34,901 nt of DNA from Rhodothermales bacterium (GTDB lineage: Bacteria > Bacteroidota > Rhodothermia > Rhodothermales > ISCAR-4553): contig JALSSK010000451.1 of assembly GCA_026984335.1 (NCBI GenBank), positions 1-34,901 on the forward strand, given 5' to 3'. A program made the translations under genes and the position numbers. The notes beneath the pieces are model-generated. The model was given only the letters and a program-made list of their open reading frames with translations, was not told where the DNA came from and ran no database searches. Positions 24,784 to 34,705 of this stretch are shown here, piece after piece (the first letter of the stretch is position 1; the number at the start of each line of letters is the position of its first letter).

Positions 24784-27333
24784 ATGATGCGTTTCCGCCC
24801 GTACGTCCTCGTGCTCTTTGTCAGCCTGTTCCTGCCGCTCGCCGCTTCGGCGCAAAAGCTGCCGTCGATTGCCGAGAAGACGGAGGGTCTCGAAAAGATG
24901 GACGGCTTCTTCCCGATCTACCGGGACGCGGCGCAGGGCAAGGTCTGGCTCGAGATCCCGCGCTTCGGGGAGGAGTTTCTGTACGTCGTCTCGCTGCCCG
25001 GGGGGCTCGGGTCGAACGACGTGGGGCTGGACCGCAACCAGCTCGGCGGCGAGCGCGTGGTGCGGTTCGAGCGCATGGGGCCGAAGGTGCTGCTCGTCGC
25101 GCCGAACCTGCGGTTCCGCGCGGACACGGACAACGCCGCCGAGCGCCGGTCCGTGGCGGACGCCTTCGCGCCGAGCGTGGTGTGGGGCTTCACCGTCGCC
25201 GCCGAGACGGACGGGCGCGTGCTCGTCGACGCCACCGCCTTCATCGTGCGGGACGCGCACGGGGTCGTGCGGCGGCTGAAGGGGACGGGACAGGGCAGCT
25301 TCCGCCTCGACGCGGCCCGGAGCGCGCCGTACCCGCCCATGCTCAAGGCCTTTCCCGAGAACACGGAGATGGAGGCGGTCCTCACGTTCGTGAGCGAGAA
25401 CCCCGGCCGCTTCGTGCGCGACGTGGCCGCCGACCCGTACGCGGTCACGCTCCGCGAGCGCCATTCGTTCGTGAAGCTGCCGCCGCCGGGCTATGAGCCG
25501 CGCGTCTTCGACCCGCGCTCGGGCTACTTCGGCACGTCGTACATGGACTATGCCACGCCCATCGGCGAGGATCGGGAGAAGCGGTTCATCAACCGGCACC
25601 GGCTGGCGTGCGCCGGCCCGCGCGACGCCGAGGGGCTGTGCGACCCCGTCGAACCCATCGTCTACTACCTCGATCCCGGCACGCCGGAGCCGGTGCGCTC
25701 GGCCCTCCTCGACGGCGCCCGGTGGTGGAACCAGGCGTTCACGGCGGCGGGCTTCCGCGACGCCTTCCGCGTCGAGGTCCTGCCCGACAGCGCCGACCCG
25801 ATGGACGTCCGGTACAACGTCATCAACTGGGTGCACCGGGCCACGCGCGGGTGGAGCTACGGCTCGTCGGTGACGGACCCGCGCACGGGCGAGATCATCA
25901 AGGGGCACGTGCTCCTCGGCTCGCTCCGCGTGCGGCAGGACTACCTCATCGCCCAGGGGCTGCTCTCGCCCTTCTCCGGCGACCACGCCGGCGGTTTCCC
26001 GCCCGAAGACGACCCGATGCTCGCCGCCGCGCTCGCCCGCCTCCGCCAGCTCTCCGCGCACGAGGTCGGCCACACGCTCGGGCTGGCGCACAACTTCGCC
26101 GCCTCGGTCAACGACCGCGCCTCGGTGATGGACTACCCCGCGCCGCTCGTCACCCTCACGCCGGAGGGCGACCTCTCGCTCGACGACGCATATGCCGTCG
26201 GCATCGGCGCGTGGGATAAAATAACCATCCGGTACGGCTACACCGACTTCCCCGACACGACCGACGCGCGCGCCGCCCTCACGGCCATCCTCGACGAGGC
26301 GCGCGCCGAAGGGCTGTATTACATCACCGACGCCGACGCGCGTCCGCCCGGCGGGGCGCATCCGCTGGCGCATCTGTGGGACAACGGCGACGACCCCGTG
26401 CGCATGCTCGATCACGAGATGGAGGTGCGCCGCATCGCGCTCGACCGGTTCGGTCTCTCGTCCATCCGTGAGGGACGGCCGCTCGCCACGCTTCAGGAGG
26501 CGCTCGTGCCGCTCTATCTCCACCACCGGTATCAGACGGAGGCCGTGGCGAAGATGGTCGGCGGCGTGCAGTACGGCTATGCGCTGCGCGGGGACACGCA
26601 GCCGTTGCCGGAGGTCGTGCCGGCCGCCGGGCAGATCGCCGCGCTCGATGCGATGCTCGCCACGCTCACGCCCGAAGCGCTCCGCCTGCCCGAACGCATC
26701 CGCCGGGCGATCCCGCCCCGTCCGCCGGGCTTCCCCGCGCACCGGGAGCTTTTCGCCGGCCGCACGGCGCCCGTCTTCGACCCGTACATGCCCGCCGAGG
26801 TGGCTGCAACGATGACGCTCGGCCTCCTCCTCCAGCCCGAACGGCTCGCGCGCCTCGCCTATCAGGAGGACTTCGACGACGAACTGCCGGGACTGAGCGA
26901 GACCCTCACCCGTGTCTCGAAAGAGATCTGGGAAAAGAAGGTCCCGGAAGACCCGTACGACGCCGAGCTTCAGCGCATCGTGCAGGGGGTATGGACGGAC
27001 GCCCTCCTCGAGACGGCCGAGCTGGCGCGGCTCTCGCCCGCCGTGCGCGCCCGCGTCACGCAGCACCTTCGCGAGCTGCACGCGTGGCTCGAAGACAACC
27101 CCGGCTCCCGCCGCGACCACGAGACCGTCTCCCACCGGAGCCTCCTTTACGACGAGATCGACCGGTATCTCTTCCGGCTGTATCGCGCGGACGAACGGCC
27201 CGCCGCCGTCTCCGCGCCGCCCGGCTCGCCCATCGGGACGGATGCGCCGGGCTTCATGCGCCGTCAGCGGGAGCGCCGGAGCCTGCTCGAACGGTGGCGC
27301 GAGACGGACCGGGTCTGCGCCTTCCCGTACTGA
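24784..27333 (+). CDS. Secreted zinc-dependent metalloprotease (DUF5117/DUF4953 type)
   Basis: A start at 24784 (or 24787) gives 849 residues with a clear signal peptide (YVLVLFVSLFLPLAASAQ). The N-terminal third, from MDGFFPIYRDAAQGKVWLEI onward, is the beta-rich DUF5117 region. The protease domain contains HEVGHTLGLAHNF at about residue 426, the metzincin HExxHxxGxxH zinc site, followed by SVMDYPAP with the Met-turn. The C-terminal part is helical with many Arg and Leu residues. Such proteins are common in Bacteroidota and act outside the cytoplasm; substrates are unknown. The size fits the family. It stands alone between the transposase remnant and the convergent thiL gene, whose stop is 25 bases away. 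Confidence 0.92.
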   Translation: MMRFRPYVLVLFVSLFLPLAASAQKLPSIAEKTEGLEKMDGFFPIYRDAAQGKVWLEIPRFGEEFLYVVSLPGGLGSNDVGLDRNQLGGERVVRFERMGPKVLLVAPNLRFRADTDNAAERRSVADAFAPSVVWGFTVAAETDGRVLVDATAFIVRDAHGVVRRLKGTGQGSFRLDAARSAPYPPMLKAFPENTEMEAVLTFVSENPGRFVRDVAADPYAVTLRERHSFVKLPPPGYEPRVFDPRSGYFGTSYMDYATPIGEDREKRFINRHRLACAGPRDAEGLCDPVEPIVYYLDPGTPEPVRSALLDGARWWNQAFTAAGFRDAFRVEVLPDSADPMDVRYNVINWVHRATRGWSYGSSVTDPRTGEIIKGHVLLGSLRVRQDYLIAQGLLSPFSGDHAGGFPPEDDPMLAAALARLRQLSAHEVGHTLGLAHNFAASVNDRASVMDYPAPLVTLTPEGDLSLDDAYAVGIGAWDKITIRYGYTDFPDTTDARAALTAILDEARAEGLYYITDADARPPGGAHPLAHLWDNGDDPVRMLDHEMEVRRIALDRFGLSSIREGRPLATLQEALVPLYLHHRYQTEAVAKMVGGVQYGYALRGDTQPLPEVVPAAGQIAALDAMLATLTPEALRLPERIRRAIPPRPPGFPAHRELFAGRTAPVFDPYMPAEVAATMTLGLLLQPERLARLAYQEDFDDELPGLSETLTRVSKEIWEKKVPEDPYDAELQRIVQGVWTDALLETAELARLSPAVRARVTQHLRELHAWLEDNPGSRRDHETVSHRSLLYDEIDRYLFRLYRADERPAAVSAPPGSPIGTDAPGFMRRQRERRSLLERWRETDRVCAFPY

Positions 27334-27358
27334 CGGCGACCGCCGTGAGCCCCGACCC

Positions 27359-28402
27359 TCACGCCCCGTTGCTGAAATGCTGATAGCCGCCCGCCGTGAG
27401 GGGGATGACGCCGCCCTCGGGCGTCTGCGCGCGGATGCCCTCGCTCGCCTCGGTGAACTGCCCGACGACGGTGAAGCTCTCCGGGTCGAGCTTGTCGAGG
27501 TCTTCCTCGGGGAGGGCGAAGAGGAGTTCGTAATCCTCGCCGCCGAAGAGCGCGTACGTGTCCACATCCTCGCGAAACTCGTCGGCGACGGCGCGGGTCT
27601 CGGGGTGGATGGGGAGCGCGGCGGTGCGGACGAGCGCCCCGCAATCACTCTGGCGGCAGATATGATGCACCTCCGAGGCGAGCCCGTCCGAGACGTCGAT
27701 GAGCGCGTGCGGGCGGACGCGGCGCTCGGCCCAGTCGCGGATCGTCCGGAGGCGGGCCGTAGGCGTGAGTTGCCGCGCGATGACGTACCGGAAAGGGTCG
27801 AGGTCGGGTTCGTAGTCGCCCTCGGTCTCGCGGAGCACCCGCCGCTGCTCGAGGAGGATCTTCAGCCCCGCATAGGCCCCGCCGAGGTCGCCCGTGACGC
27901 ACATCAGGTCGCCGGGACGCGCGCCGCGCCGGAAGACGACGGCCTCCTCCCGCGCCTCGCCGATCATCGAGACGACCACCGTCAGGTAGCGCGCCGTCGT
28001 GGTGTCGCCGCCGATGAGCGTGACGCCGTACGCCTCGCACGCCTGCCGCACGCCCGCGTAAAAGCCTTCGACCTGTTCGACCGACATCGAGGCGGGCAGC
28101 CCGAGCGCGATGGTGGCGAAGCGCGGCTGTGCGTTCATCGCCACGACGTCGCTCACGTTGATCGCGACGGCCTTGACGCCGAGGTGCGGCATCGGCATGA
28201 ACGCCCGGTCGAAGTGGACGCCCTCGATCAGCGCATCGGTGGTGAAGACGTGCACGCGCCCCTCGCCGATGGTGTACACCGCCGCGTCGTCGTCGATGCC
28301 GAGGCGCACGTCGGGGTCGGCGGGCGGGCCGAGGACGGCGCGCATCCGTTCGATGAGGCCGAACTCGCCGACCTCGTGAATGGGCGTGAAGGTGTCGGAC
28401 AT
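27359..28402 (-). CDS. thiL: Thiamine-monophosphate kinase
   Basis: The 347-residue protein belongs to the ThiL/AIR-synthase fold. It phosphorylates thiamine monophosphate to thiamine pyrophosphate with ATP in the cytoplasm. Visible marks: GEFGLIERM at the N-terminus, the magnesium/ATP motif LGIDDDAAVYT near 35-45, TTDALIEGVHF near 55, GVKAVAINVSDVVAMNAQP near 75, LIGGDTTT near 125, ALIDVSDGLASEVHHI near 228, and FGGEDYELLFALP near 282. All are standard and the length is normal. No other thiamine gene is in the window. It is last in the minus-strand run and separated from anmK by 277 bases containing a terminator, so it probably has its own promoter. Confidence 0.95.
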   Translation of the reverse strand: MSDTFTPIHEVGEFGLIERMRAVLGPPADPDVRLGIDDDAAVYTIGEGRVHVFTTDALIEGVHFDRAFMPMPHLGVKAVAINVSDVVAMNAQPRFATIALGLPASMSVEQVEGFYAGVRQACEAYGVTLIGGDTTTARYLTVVVSMIGEAREEAVVFRRGARPGDLMCVTGDLGGAYAGLKILLEQRRVLRETEGDYEPDLDPFRYVIARQLTPTARLRTIRDWAERRVRPHALIDVSDGLASEVHHICRQSDCGALVRTAALPIHPETRAVADEFREDVDTYALFGGEDYELLFALPEEDLDKLDPESFTVVGQFTEASEGIRAQTPEGGVIPLTAGGYQHFSNGA

Positions 28403-28585
28403 GGCGCGGGACGGTTTGCGGTCGGTGGGTGAAAACGGGGCTCTCTCTCACGAACCACAGAGGGATCCGTTCTTGCCGCCCGGTCGATTTCTTCACGTTT
28501 TGACGTTCCGGGTCCCACCCTCTCCGTCGTTCATGCCGGTTCAAGGCGCTGGGGATGGCCCTGGCGGCCTCGGCATAAGACCGAA

Positions 28586-28617
28586 ACGTCTTCCCCGCGA
28601 GGGATTCGGGAAGACGT
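28586..28617 (-). terminator. Terminator after anmK
   Basis: ACGTCTTCCC (28586-28595) and GGGAAGACGT (28608-28617) pair perfectly over 10 bp with a 12-base loop. On the minus strand TTCGGTCTTA follows. It lies 62 bases past the anmK stop. Confidence 0.65.
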
Positions 28618-28679
28618 CGCGCCGCTTCGGGAAGCAGCCGGACGGTTTCGCCGCGGATGGGCCGTTCGGGGCGCCGTGC

Positions 28680-29879
28680 TCAGCCCGGAAAGCAGAGCTT
28701 GCCGAGGAGCGTCGGGCGGGCGGCGCCGGTGACGGAGGGGAGGTTCGTCGGCACGCCGTTGACCGTCTCGTGCGCGAGCACGGCGAAACAGAGCGCCTCC
28801 TTCGCGTCGGGGTCGATGCCGTAGGCGGCGACGGAGCGGACGGGCGCGGGCGCGAAGGCTTCCGCGAGGCGGGCCATGAGGAAGGCGTTGTGGACACCGC
28901 CGCCGGAGACGATGAGCGCCTCGAGCCGGCGGCCCGGAGCGACGAAGCGCGCGTACGCGTCGTGGATCGAACGGACGGTGAGCATCGCCGCCGTCGCCAT
29001 GAGGTCGGCGGGGTCGGTGATGCCGAGGGCGGCGGCGCGGGCCTCCATCGCCGCGACGAAGGCGTCGCCGAAGTCCTCGCGCCCGGTGGAACGGGGGGGC
29101 GTCCGGGCGAAGAAAGGGTGGGCGAGGAGCTCCGCGAGCAGGGTTTCGCGCACCCGTCCCCGCGCGGCGAGCGCGCCGCCGGCGTCGTAGGCCGCGCCGA
29201 GCCGGCGGCGGGCGAGGGCGTCGAGCACCATGTTGGCGGGGCCGGTGTCGAAGGCGGAGACGGCCCCGGGCGGGGCGCCGGCGGGAAGGACGGTGAGGTT
29301 GGCGATGCCGCCGAGGTTGAGCAGCCCGCGCGTCTCGGCGTCGTCGGAGAAGAGGGCGTAGTCGAAGTACGGCGCGAGGGGCGCGCCCTGCCCCCCGAGC
29401 GCCACGTCGGCCGTGCGGAAGTCGCCCACGACGGGGAGGCCGAGGAGGTTGGCGAGCATCGAGGGGTCTCCGATCTGAAGGGTGGACGCGGTGGGCAGGC
29501 CCGCGCACGGCTCGGCCTTCGGCACGTGGTGGACCGTCTGCCCGTGCGAGCCGACGAGGTCGAGGTCGGCCACGGCGAGGCCGGCTTCGGCGGCGGCGGC
29601 GCGCACGGCTTCGGCGTACGTGTGGGCGAGGCGGGCGTTGAGCTGCGAGAGGGCGCGGACGGAGGAGGTCTCGGGCGCGGAGTTGGCCAGGAGCGCCGTA
29701 CGGAGCGCCTCCGGGTACGGAAGGCTCACGAAGGCGAGCGCTTCGAGGCGAAGGGCGCGCCCGCTTCCCGAGAGCCGCGCCACGGCCGCATCCACGCCGT
29801 CGAGCGAGGTGCCGCTCATCAACCCGGCGACGAGGCGGGTCTCTTTCGCGAAGAGCCGCGCGAAGGGGGGAGGCGTCAT
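28680..29879 (-). CDS. anmK: Anhydro-N-acetylmuramic acid kinase
   Basis: The 399-residue protein is AnmK, which opens the 1,6-anhydro ring of anhMurNAc while phosphorylating it to MurNAc-6-phosphate, a step in recycling peptidoglycan fragments in the cytoplasm. Marks: the ATP motif VAGLMSGTSLDGVDAAV at 17-33, VGSHGQTVHHVP near 110, LQIGDPSMLA and VVGDFRTADVALGGQGAPLAP, LNLGGIANLTVLP, the catalytic DTGPANMVLDAL, and a late VSGGGVHNAFLM. Length is typical. MurQ, the usual next enzyme, is not in this window. The gene starts 18 bases after the TPR gene on the same strand, so it shares a transcript with it and perhaps with the GT2 and lptE genes. A terminator follows. Confidence 0.95.
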   Translation of the reverse strand: MTPPPFARLFAKETRLVAGLMSGTSLDGVDAAVARLSGSGRALRLEALAFVSLPYPEALRTALLANSAPETSSVRALSQLNARLAHTYAEAVRAAAAEAGLAVADLDLVGSHGQTVHHVPKAEPCAGLPTASTLQIGDPSMLANLLGLPVVGDFRTADVALGGQGAPLAPYFDYALFSDDAETRGLLNLGGIANLTVLPAGAPPGAVSAFDTGPANMVLDALARRRLGAAYDAGGALAARGRVRETLLAELLAHPFFARTPPRSTGREDFGDAFVAAMEARAAALGITDPADLMATAAMLTVRSIHDAYARFVAPGRRLEALIVSGGGVHNAFLMARLAEAFAPAPVRSVAAYGIDPDAKEALCFAVLAHETVNGVPTNLPSVTGAARPTLLGKLCFPG

Positions 29880-29897
29880 AGGCTCACCGTGGACGCG

Positions 29898-30542
29898 TCA
29901 CGATGCTTTTCGCCGCATCTCGGTGGCGAGGTGAAGGAACTCGGTGGCGCGCTCCGGCTGCCGGGCGGCGAGCTTCTCGTAGACGCGAGCGGCTTCCTCA
30001 AACTGGTTCTGCGATGCGTAGATCTTCGCGAGCGTCTCGGAGACCATGTCATCGATCTCGTTCTCCAGGTCCGGCGGCGGGATCGCGTGGGGCTCCGGGT
30101 CGGGCACGATGCGCGCCGACTCCAACTCCTCGATGAGGCGGTCGAGGTCCTCGAAGTCGGGCGGCGCTTCGTCCGGCTCGGGTTGCACCACCTCGCCCAC
30201 TTTCGTCCACGCCGGCGCTTCCACGGGCGTTTCGACGGCCCCGGTGCGCTGGGCGGGCCGCCGCGCTTCGGCCGGAGCGGCCCCGGGGTGCGCCCGTGCG
30301 ATGGCGGCGCGCCGGAGACCCGCGGCCACGGCGGGACTGTTCGGCACGAGGAAGCGGGCGTTCTGCCAGCTATGGAAAGCTTCGTCCCACCGATGCTCGG
30401 TCTCGTAGGCCCGCGCGAGCGCCACATGTGCGGCGGCATACGTCGGAACCGACGCGACGAGCTCCTCCAGAAGCGGCAGCGCCTCACCGGCGCGGTCCTT
30501 GTCGAGGAGCGAAAGCATATGTTGAAGCTTGGGGAGCGGCAT
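29898..30542 (-). CDS. Tetratricopeptide-repeat protein
   Basis: The ORF track joins this frame to an overlapping shadow of the GT2 gene (to 32129); the real gene starts at the ATG at 30542 (MPLPKLQHMLSLLDKDRAGE) and gives 214 residues. Residues 5-85 form two or three TPR-type helical pairs (AGEALPLLEELVASVPTYAA, AHVALARAYETEHRWDEAFH). A Pro/Glu-rich acidic linker spans about 95-165. A last TPR pair lies near the C-terminus (TLAKIYASQNQFEEAARVYE). There is no signal peptide, so it is likely a cytoplasmic scaffold. Partners are unknown. It lies 140 bases after the GT2 gene and 18 before anmK. Confidence 0.8.
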   Translation of the reverse strand: MPLPKLQHMLSLLDKDRAGEALPLLEELVASVPTYAAAHVALARAYETEHRWDEAFHSWQNARFLVPNSPAVAAGLRRAAIARAHPGAAPAEARRPAQRTGAVETPVEAPAWTKVGEVVQPEPDEAPPDFEDLDRLIEELESARIVPDPEPHAIPPPDLENEIDDMVSETLAKIYASQNQFEEAARVYEKLAARQPERATEFLHLATEMRRKAS

Positions 30543-30682
30543 ACCGTGGATGAGAAAGCGCGTGGGAACGCAGGCGACGGGCGGGAGGCAGGAATGCGCG
30601 GGTCTTGCAGGCGGATGCCCTTCGTGATGCGTGCCGGGTCCCGCCGGGCCGTTGCGCCGCAAGGTACGCAATCCCGCGTAGC

Positions 30683-32209
30683 TCAGGCAAATCTTTGCGC
30701 GATTGTCCGGCGGGCCGGGCGGGCCTGCCGGAACTGGCGCACGTTGTACGCCGCGACGAGCCCGAAGCCGAGGGTGAAGAGCGCCTGAAACGGGGCCGCC
30801 GCCCACTCGCCGTAGACGAGCGTGACGCCGAGCCCGGCCAGGCAGTAGAGCGTCAGGAGAATCTCGATCCATACGATGCCGGGGATGCGCGTCTCGGCAT
30901 ACCGGGTGCGCCACCACGCCCGCCGGTTGCCGTGCGCGTGCACGTCGTACTTCGGCGTGCGGACGAACGCGGAGCGCTTGCCGCGCACGGCCTCCCAGAT
31001 CGCCCGCGTATTGTTGACGGCCATGCCCATGCTCGCGGCCATGAACAGCGGGAAGAGCATCGTCCTGCGCGGCCAGTCCGGATAGAGGGCGCGCTGGGCG
31101 AAAAGCTGGGCGAGGAAGAAGCCGACGAAGCCCGTGAGCCCGACGCCCATCACGGCGAAATACAGCTCGCCCGGGCCTTCTCCGAGGTTTTTGAAAAGCA
31201 TGAGAGGGGCGTGGAGCGCGGCGACGAGCACCACGAAGGGGAAGACGATGTGGGCCGTCAGGTGCAACGTGCCCTCGAGCTTGACGCGCCACGGCTGCGC
31301 CGACCGCCACAGCGGGCCGAGCATCTTGCGGGTCGTCTGAGCGGCTCCCTTCGTCCATCGAAATTGCTGGGAGCGGAGGGCGTTGATGTCCACGGGCAGT
31401 TCGCCCGGGGCTTCGAGCTCGGGGAGGTAGCGGAAGCGCCACCCTCTGAGCTGCGCCCGATAGCTCAGGTCGAGGTCTTCGGTGAGCGTGTCGCTTTGCC
31501 AGCCGCCCGCATCTTCGATGCAGGCCAGCCGCCAGATGCCGGCGGTGCCGTTGAAGTTGATGAAGCATCCGGCCAGGCTCCGCACGCGCTGTTCGATGGC
31601 GAAGTGGGTGTCGAGGCCGAAAGCCTGGATGCGGGTCAGGAGCGAGTGCCCGGCGTTGAGGTGTCCCCACCGCGCCTGCGCCATCCCCACGCGCGGGTCG
31701 GCGAAGGCCGGGACGGTGCGTCGGAGGAAGTCGGAGGGCGGGACGAAGTCGGCGTCGAAGACGGCGATGAGCGCGCCCCGCGCCAGGCGGAGGCCGTTCT
31801 GGAGCGCGCCCGCCTTGTAGCCGTCCCGCTTCTTCCGGTGGATGTGCACGATGTCGATGCCGCGCGCGCGCCAGTGCGCCACGCGCCGGGCCGTCAGCTC
31901 CGCCGTGTGATCGGTCGAGTCGTCGAGCACCTGAATCTCGAGCCGGCGCCGGGGGTAGTCGAGCCGGGCGCACGCGTCGATGAGCCGCTCGGCGACGAAG
32001 GCCTCGTTGAACAGGGGAAGTTGCACGGTCACGACCGGCCACGTCTCGTCCGGCTCGGGCGCCTCGTCCGGATTCGGGGGAGCGCCCGGAAGCAGTTCCT
32101 CCCGCCGCGCGTGGACGAGCGCCATCCACAGCAGATTGAGGCCGTACAACAGCAGCACGGCCATCCCGACGGCATAAAACGTGGCTATGAGCTGGGTTGC
32201 GAGCGGCAT
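30683..32209 (-). CDS. Membrane GT2 glycosyltransferase, cellulose/mannan synthase-like
   Basis: The 508-residue protein has an N-terminal membrane helix (residues 5-30), a GT2 catalytic domain and four to five C-terminal helices. Catalytic marks in order: VTVQLPLFNEAFVAERLI, the first Asp in VLDDSTDHT, FDADFVPP, TEDLDLSYRAQLRGW, and QQFRWTKG (the QxxRW motif of processive enzymes). The pattern is closest to CslA/glucomannan-synthase-like bacterial proteins that build beta-linked polysaccharide at the inner membrane from nucleotide sugars. No cyclic-di-GMP-binding PilZ domain or partner export gene is seen. The product polymer is unknown. It follows lptE by 57 bases on the same strand. Confidence 0.9.
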   Translation of the reverse strand: MPLATQLIATFYAVGMAVLLLYGLNLLWMALVHARREELLPGAPPNPDEAPEPDETWPVVTVQLPLFNEAFVAERLIDACARLDYPRRRLEIQVLDDSTDHTAELTARRVAHWRARGIDIVHIHRKKRDGYKAGALQNGLRLARGALIAVFDADFVPPSDFLRRTVPAFADPRVGMAQARWGHLNAGHSLLTRIQAFGLDTHFAIEQRVRSLAGCFINFNGTAGIWRLACIEDAGGWQSDTLTEDLDLSYRAQLRGWRFRYLPELEAPGELPVDINALRSQQFRWTKGAAQTTRKMLGPLWRSAQPWRVKLEGTLHLTAHIVFPFVVLVAALHAPLMLFKNLGEGPGELYFAVMGVGLTGFVGFFLAQLFAQRALYPDWPRRTMLFPLFMAASMGMAVNNTRAIWEAVRGKRSAFVRTPKYDVHAHGNRRAWWRTRYAETRIPGIVWIEILLTLYCLAGLGVTLVYGEWAAAPFQALFTLGFGLVAAYNVRQFRQARPARRTIAQRFA

Positions 32210-32266
32210 AAGGCTTGGGTAGGGGACCGGGCCCGGAAGGTTACGAAGCGGCGCCTTCGGAAGGAA

Positions 32267-32779
32267 TCACCAGTTCGACGTGGCTGCCGTGAAAATGTCG
32301 TCGGCGATCTTTTCGAGGGCGGCGGCGGCGGCGCTCTCCTCGCCCGCGAGCCCCTCCGTCAACGGATCATACTCCTCGAACCCGGAAAAGGACCGGCGGA
32401 AGATCTCTTTCTTCTCGACGCGGTCCTCATAGCGGGCCGTGACGAAGATGGTGACGCGGTTCCGCGTGGTGCGTTCCTGCCCGCCGACGGCCGTGGGCTC
32501 GTTCGAGTAGCGGTCGATGGTGGCGGTGAGCACGGCGTCGGCCTGCTCGGGGTCCTCTTCGAGCGAGAGGCGCGTCTGCCCGACGAAGCGGTCGATGAGC
32601 AGCCGCGTGAGCCGGTCGTCGAGGCCGGTGACGGTGCTGACGCTGTGGTCCTCGGCGAGCGGGACGGCGATGGTGTGGAGGTGCGCCGGGATGGTGGCGC
32701 CGGTGAAGCTGTAATAGGCGCAGCCGCCAAGCAGAAGCGCGGCGGCGAGCGAGAGGCGGAGCGGGGGGGAATGAATCAT
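32267..32779 (-). CDS. lptE: LptE-family outer-membrane lipoprotein
   Basis: The 170-residue product starts with a lipoprotein signal (RLSLAAALLLGGC, Cys20) followed by AYYSFTGATIPAHLHTIAVP, a typical beginning of Bacteroidota LptE-like proteins. The middle has LTRLLIDRFVGQTRLSL and DAVLTATIDRYSNEPTAV, matching the family. LptE plugs the LptD barrel in the outer membrane and helps deliver lipopolysaccharide to the cell surface. lptD is not in this window. The gene lies 21 bases after the sigma-54 activator gene on the same strand, an order I recall from other Bacteroidota, which supports the call. Sequence similarity in this family is low, so context matters. Confidence 0.85.
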   Translation of the reverse strand: MIHSPPLRLSLAAALLLGGCAYYSFTGATIPAHLHTIAVPLAEDHSVSTVTGLDDRLTRLLIDRFVGQTRLSLEEDPEQADAVLTATIDRYSNEPTAVGGQERTTRNRVTIFVTARYEDRVEKKEIFRRSFSGFEEYDPLTEGLAGEESAAAAALEKIADDIFTAATSNW

Positions 32780-32800
32780 GCCGGGGATGGAGGCGGAACG

Positions 32801-34072
<1,272 letters not shown>

Positions 34073-34129
34073 GATTGCTGATCTGAGGAGCGAGAGCCGT
34101 GTGGTCCGTCAAGCCGGGCGGCACGCTTT

Positions 34130-34150
34130 CGTATTGCGTATTGCGTATTG
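34130..34150. repeat. Three tandem copies of CGTATTG
   Basis: CGTATTG is repeated three times without interruption and followed by CGTTAATAAG. It lies in the gap 34073-34332, upstream of the sigma-54 activator, where no gene is supported. Such heptamer arrays can vary in copy number. Confidence 0.7.
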
Positions 34151-34252
34151 CGTTAATAAGGCGTTCTTCACTTCTTCGGCGTGAATGGGCATGGTTGCCG
34201 GTTCGGGGCAAGCTAAAGCATGCGGCTACATTCATGTGATCAAAATGTGGCG

Positions 34253-34268
34253 GCAGCCTTCAGGCTGC
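34253..34268. repeat. Short hairpin of a dispersed-repeat type
   Basis: GCAGCC and GGCTGC pair across TTCA. The flanking GCTAAAGCATGCGGCTACA (from 34212) has the look of the dispersed intergenic repeats I recall from many genomes; there is only one copy in this window. Confidence 0.45.
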
Positions 34269-34332
34269 GTTTCTCCGCGCAAACCCGGCCCATTGCTTTC
34301 CGGAAGCGCTCTTACGCACTACGGAATGCGTC

Positions 34333-34674
34333 TCATGTGGGGCTTCCGTCCGATTTTCCGGACCGCTGCTTAAACGCTTCAACTTCGTCAAGAATACGCC
34401 GGTCGGCCGTGAATTTTCCGCCGAAACGCCGAAGGCCGTCTGCCCGCATGGCGGCGGCGTGCCGTTCGAAGTAGGCATTCAGGTGCGCGCGGTCGGTCAC
34501 GTAATAATGCACGCACCACGTCCGTGCGCCGGGGCGGTCCGTCTCCACGCGATGCCGCACGGCGCGCTCGAAGCCGTCGATGGCGAGCATCTCGCGGATG
34601 TGCTCGCGCAGCCACGCCGAGAAGGCGTCGGCCGCCTCGTCCTTCACGTGGAGGTTGACTTCGTAGACGAGCAT
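34333..34674 (-). CDS. DUF4286-family protein
   Basis: The 113-residue product is a small alpha/beta protein, probably with a ferredoxin-like dimeric barrel fold: strand MLVYEVNLHVKDEAADAFSA, helix FSAWLREHIREMLA, strand RHRVETD, then TWCVHYYVTDRAHLNAYFER with the second strand and helix. This pattern fits DUF4286. No catalytic residues are evident and no signal peptide is present, so it is cytoplasmic with unknown role. It starts 31 bases after the miaB stop on the same strand, so it is probably co-transcribed with miaB. Confidence 0.8.
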   Translation of the reverse strand: MLVYEVNLHVKDEAADAFSAWLREHIREMLAIDGFERAVRHRVETDRPGARTWCVHYYVTDRAHLNAYFERHAAAMRADGLRRFGGKFTADRRILDEVEAFKQRSGKSDGSPT

Positions 34675-34705
34675 CGAGACGGGGTTGGTCGGGGGGAGAG
34701 GCGGC

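Noticed and set aside
24739-27648. 969-residue minus-strand ORF opposite the metalloprotease gene
   Set aside because: Shadow frame; the plus strand encodes a signal peptide and HExxHxxGxxH zinc site.
34120-34138. Sigma-54 promoter-like GGCAC...TTGC upstream of the activator gene
   Set aside because: The spacing between the two elements is 9 bases instead of about 5, and it points away from the activator gene.
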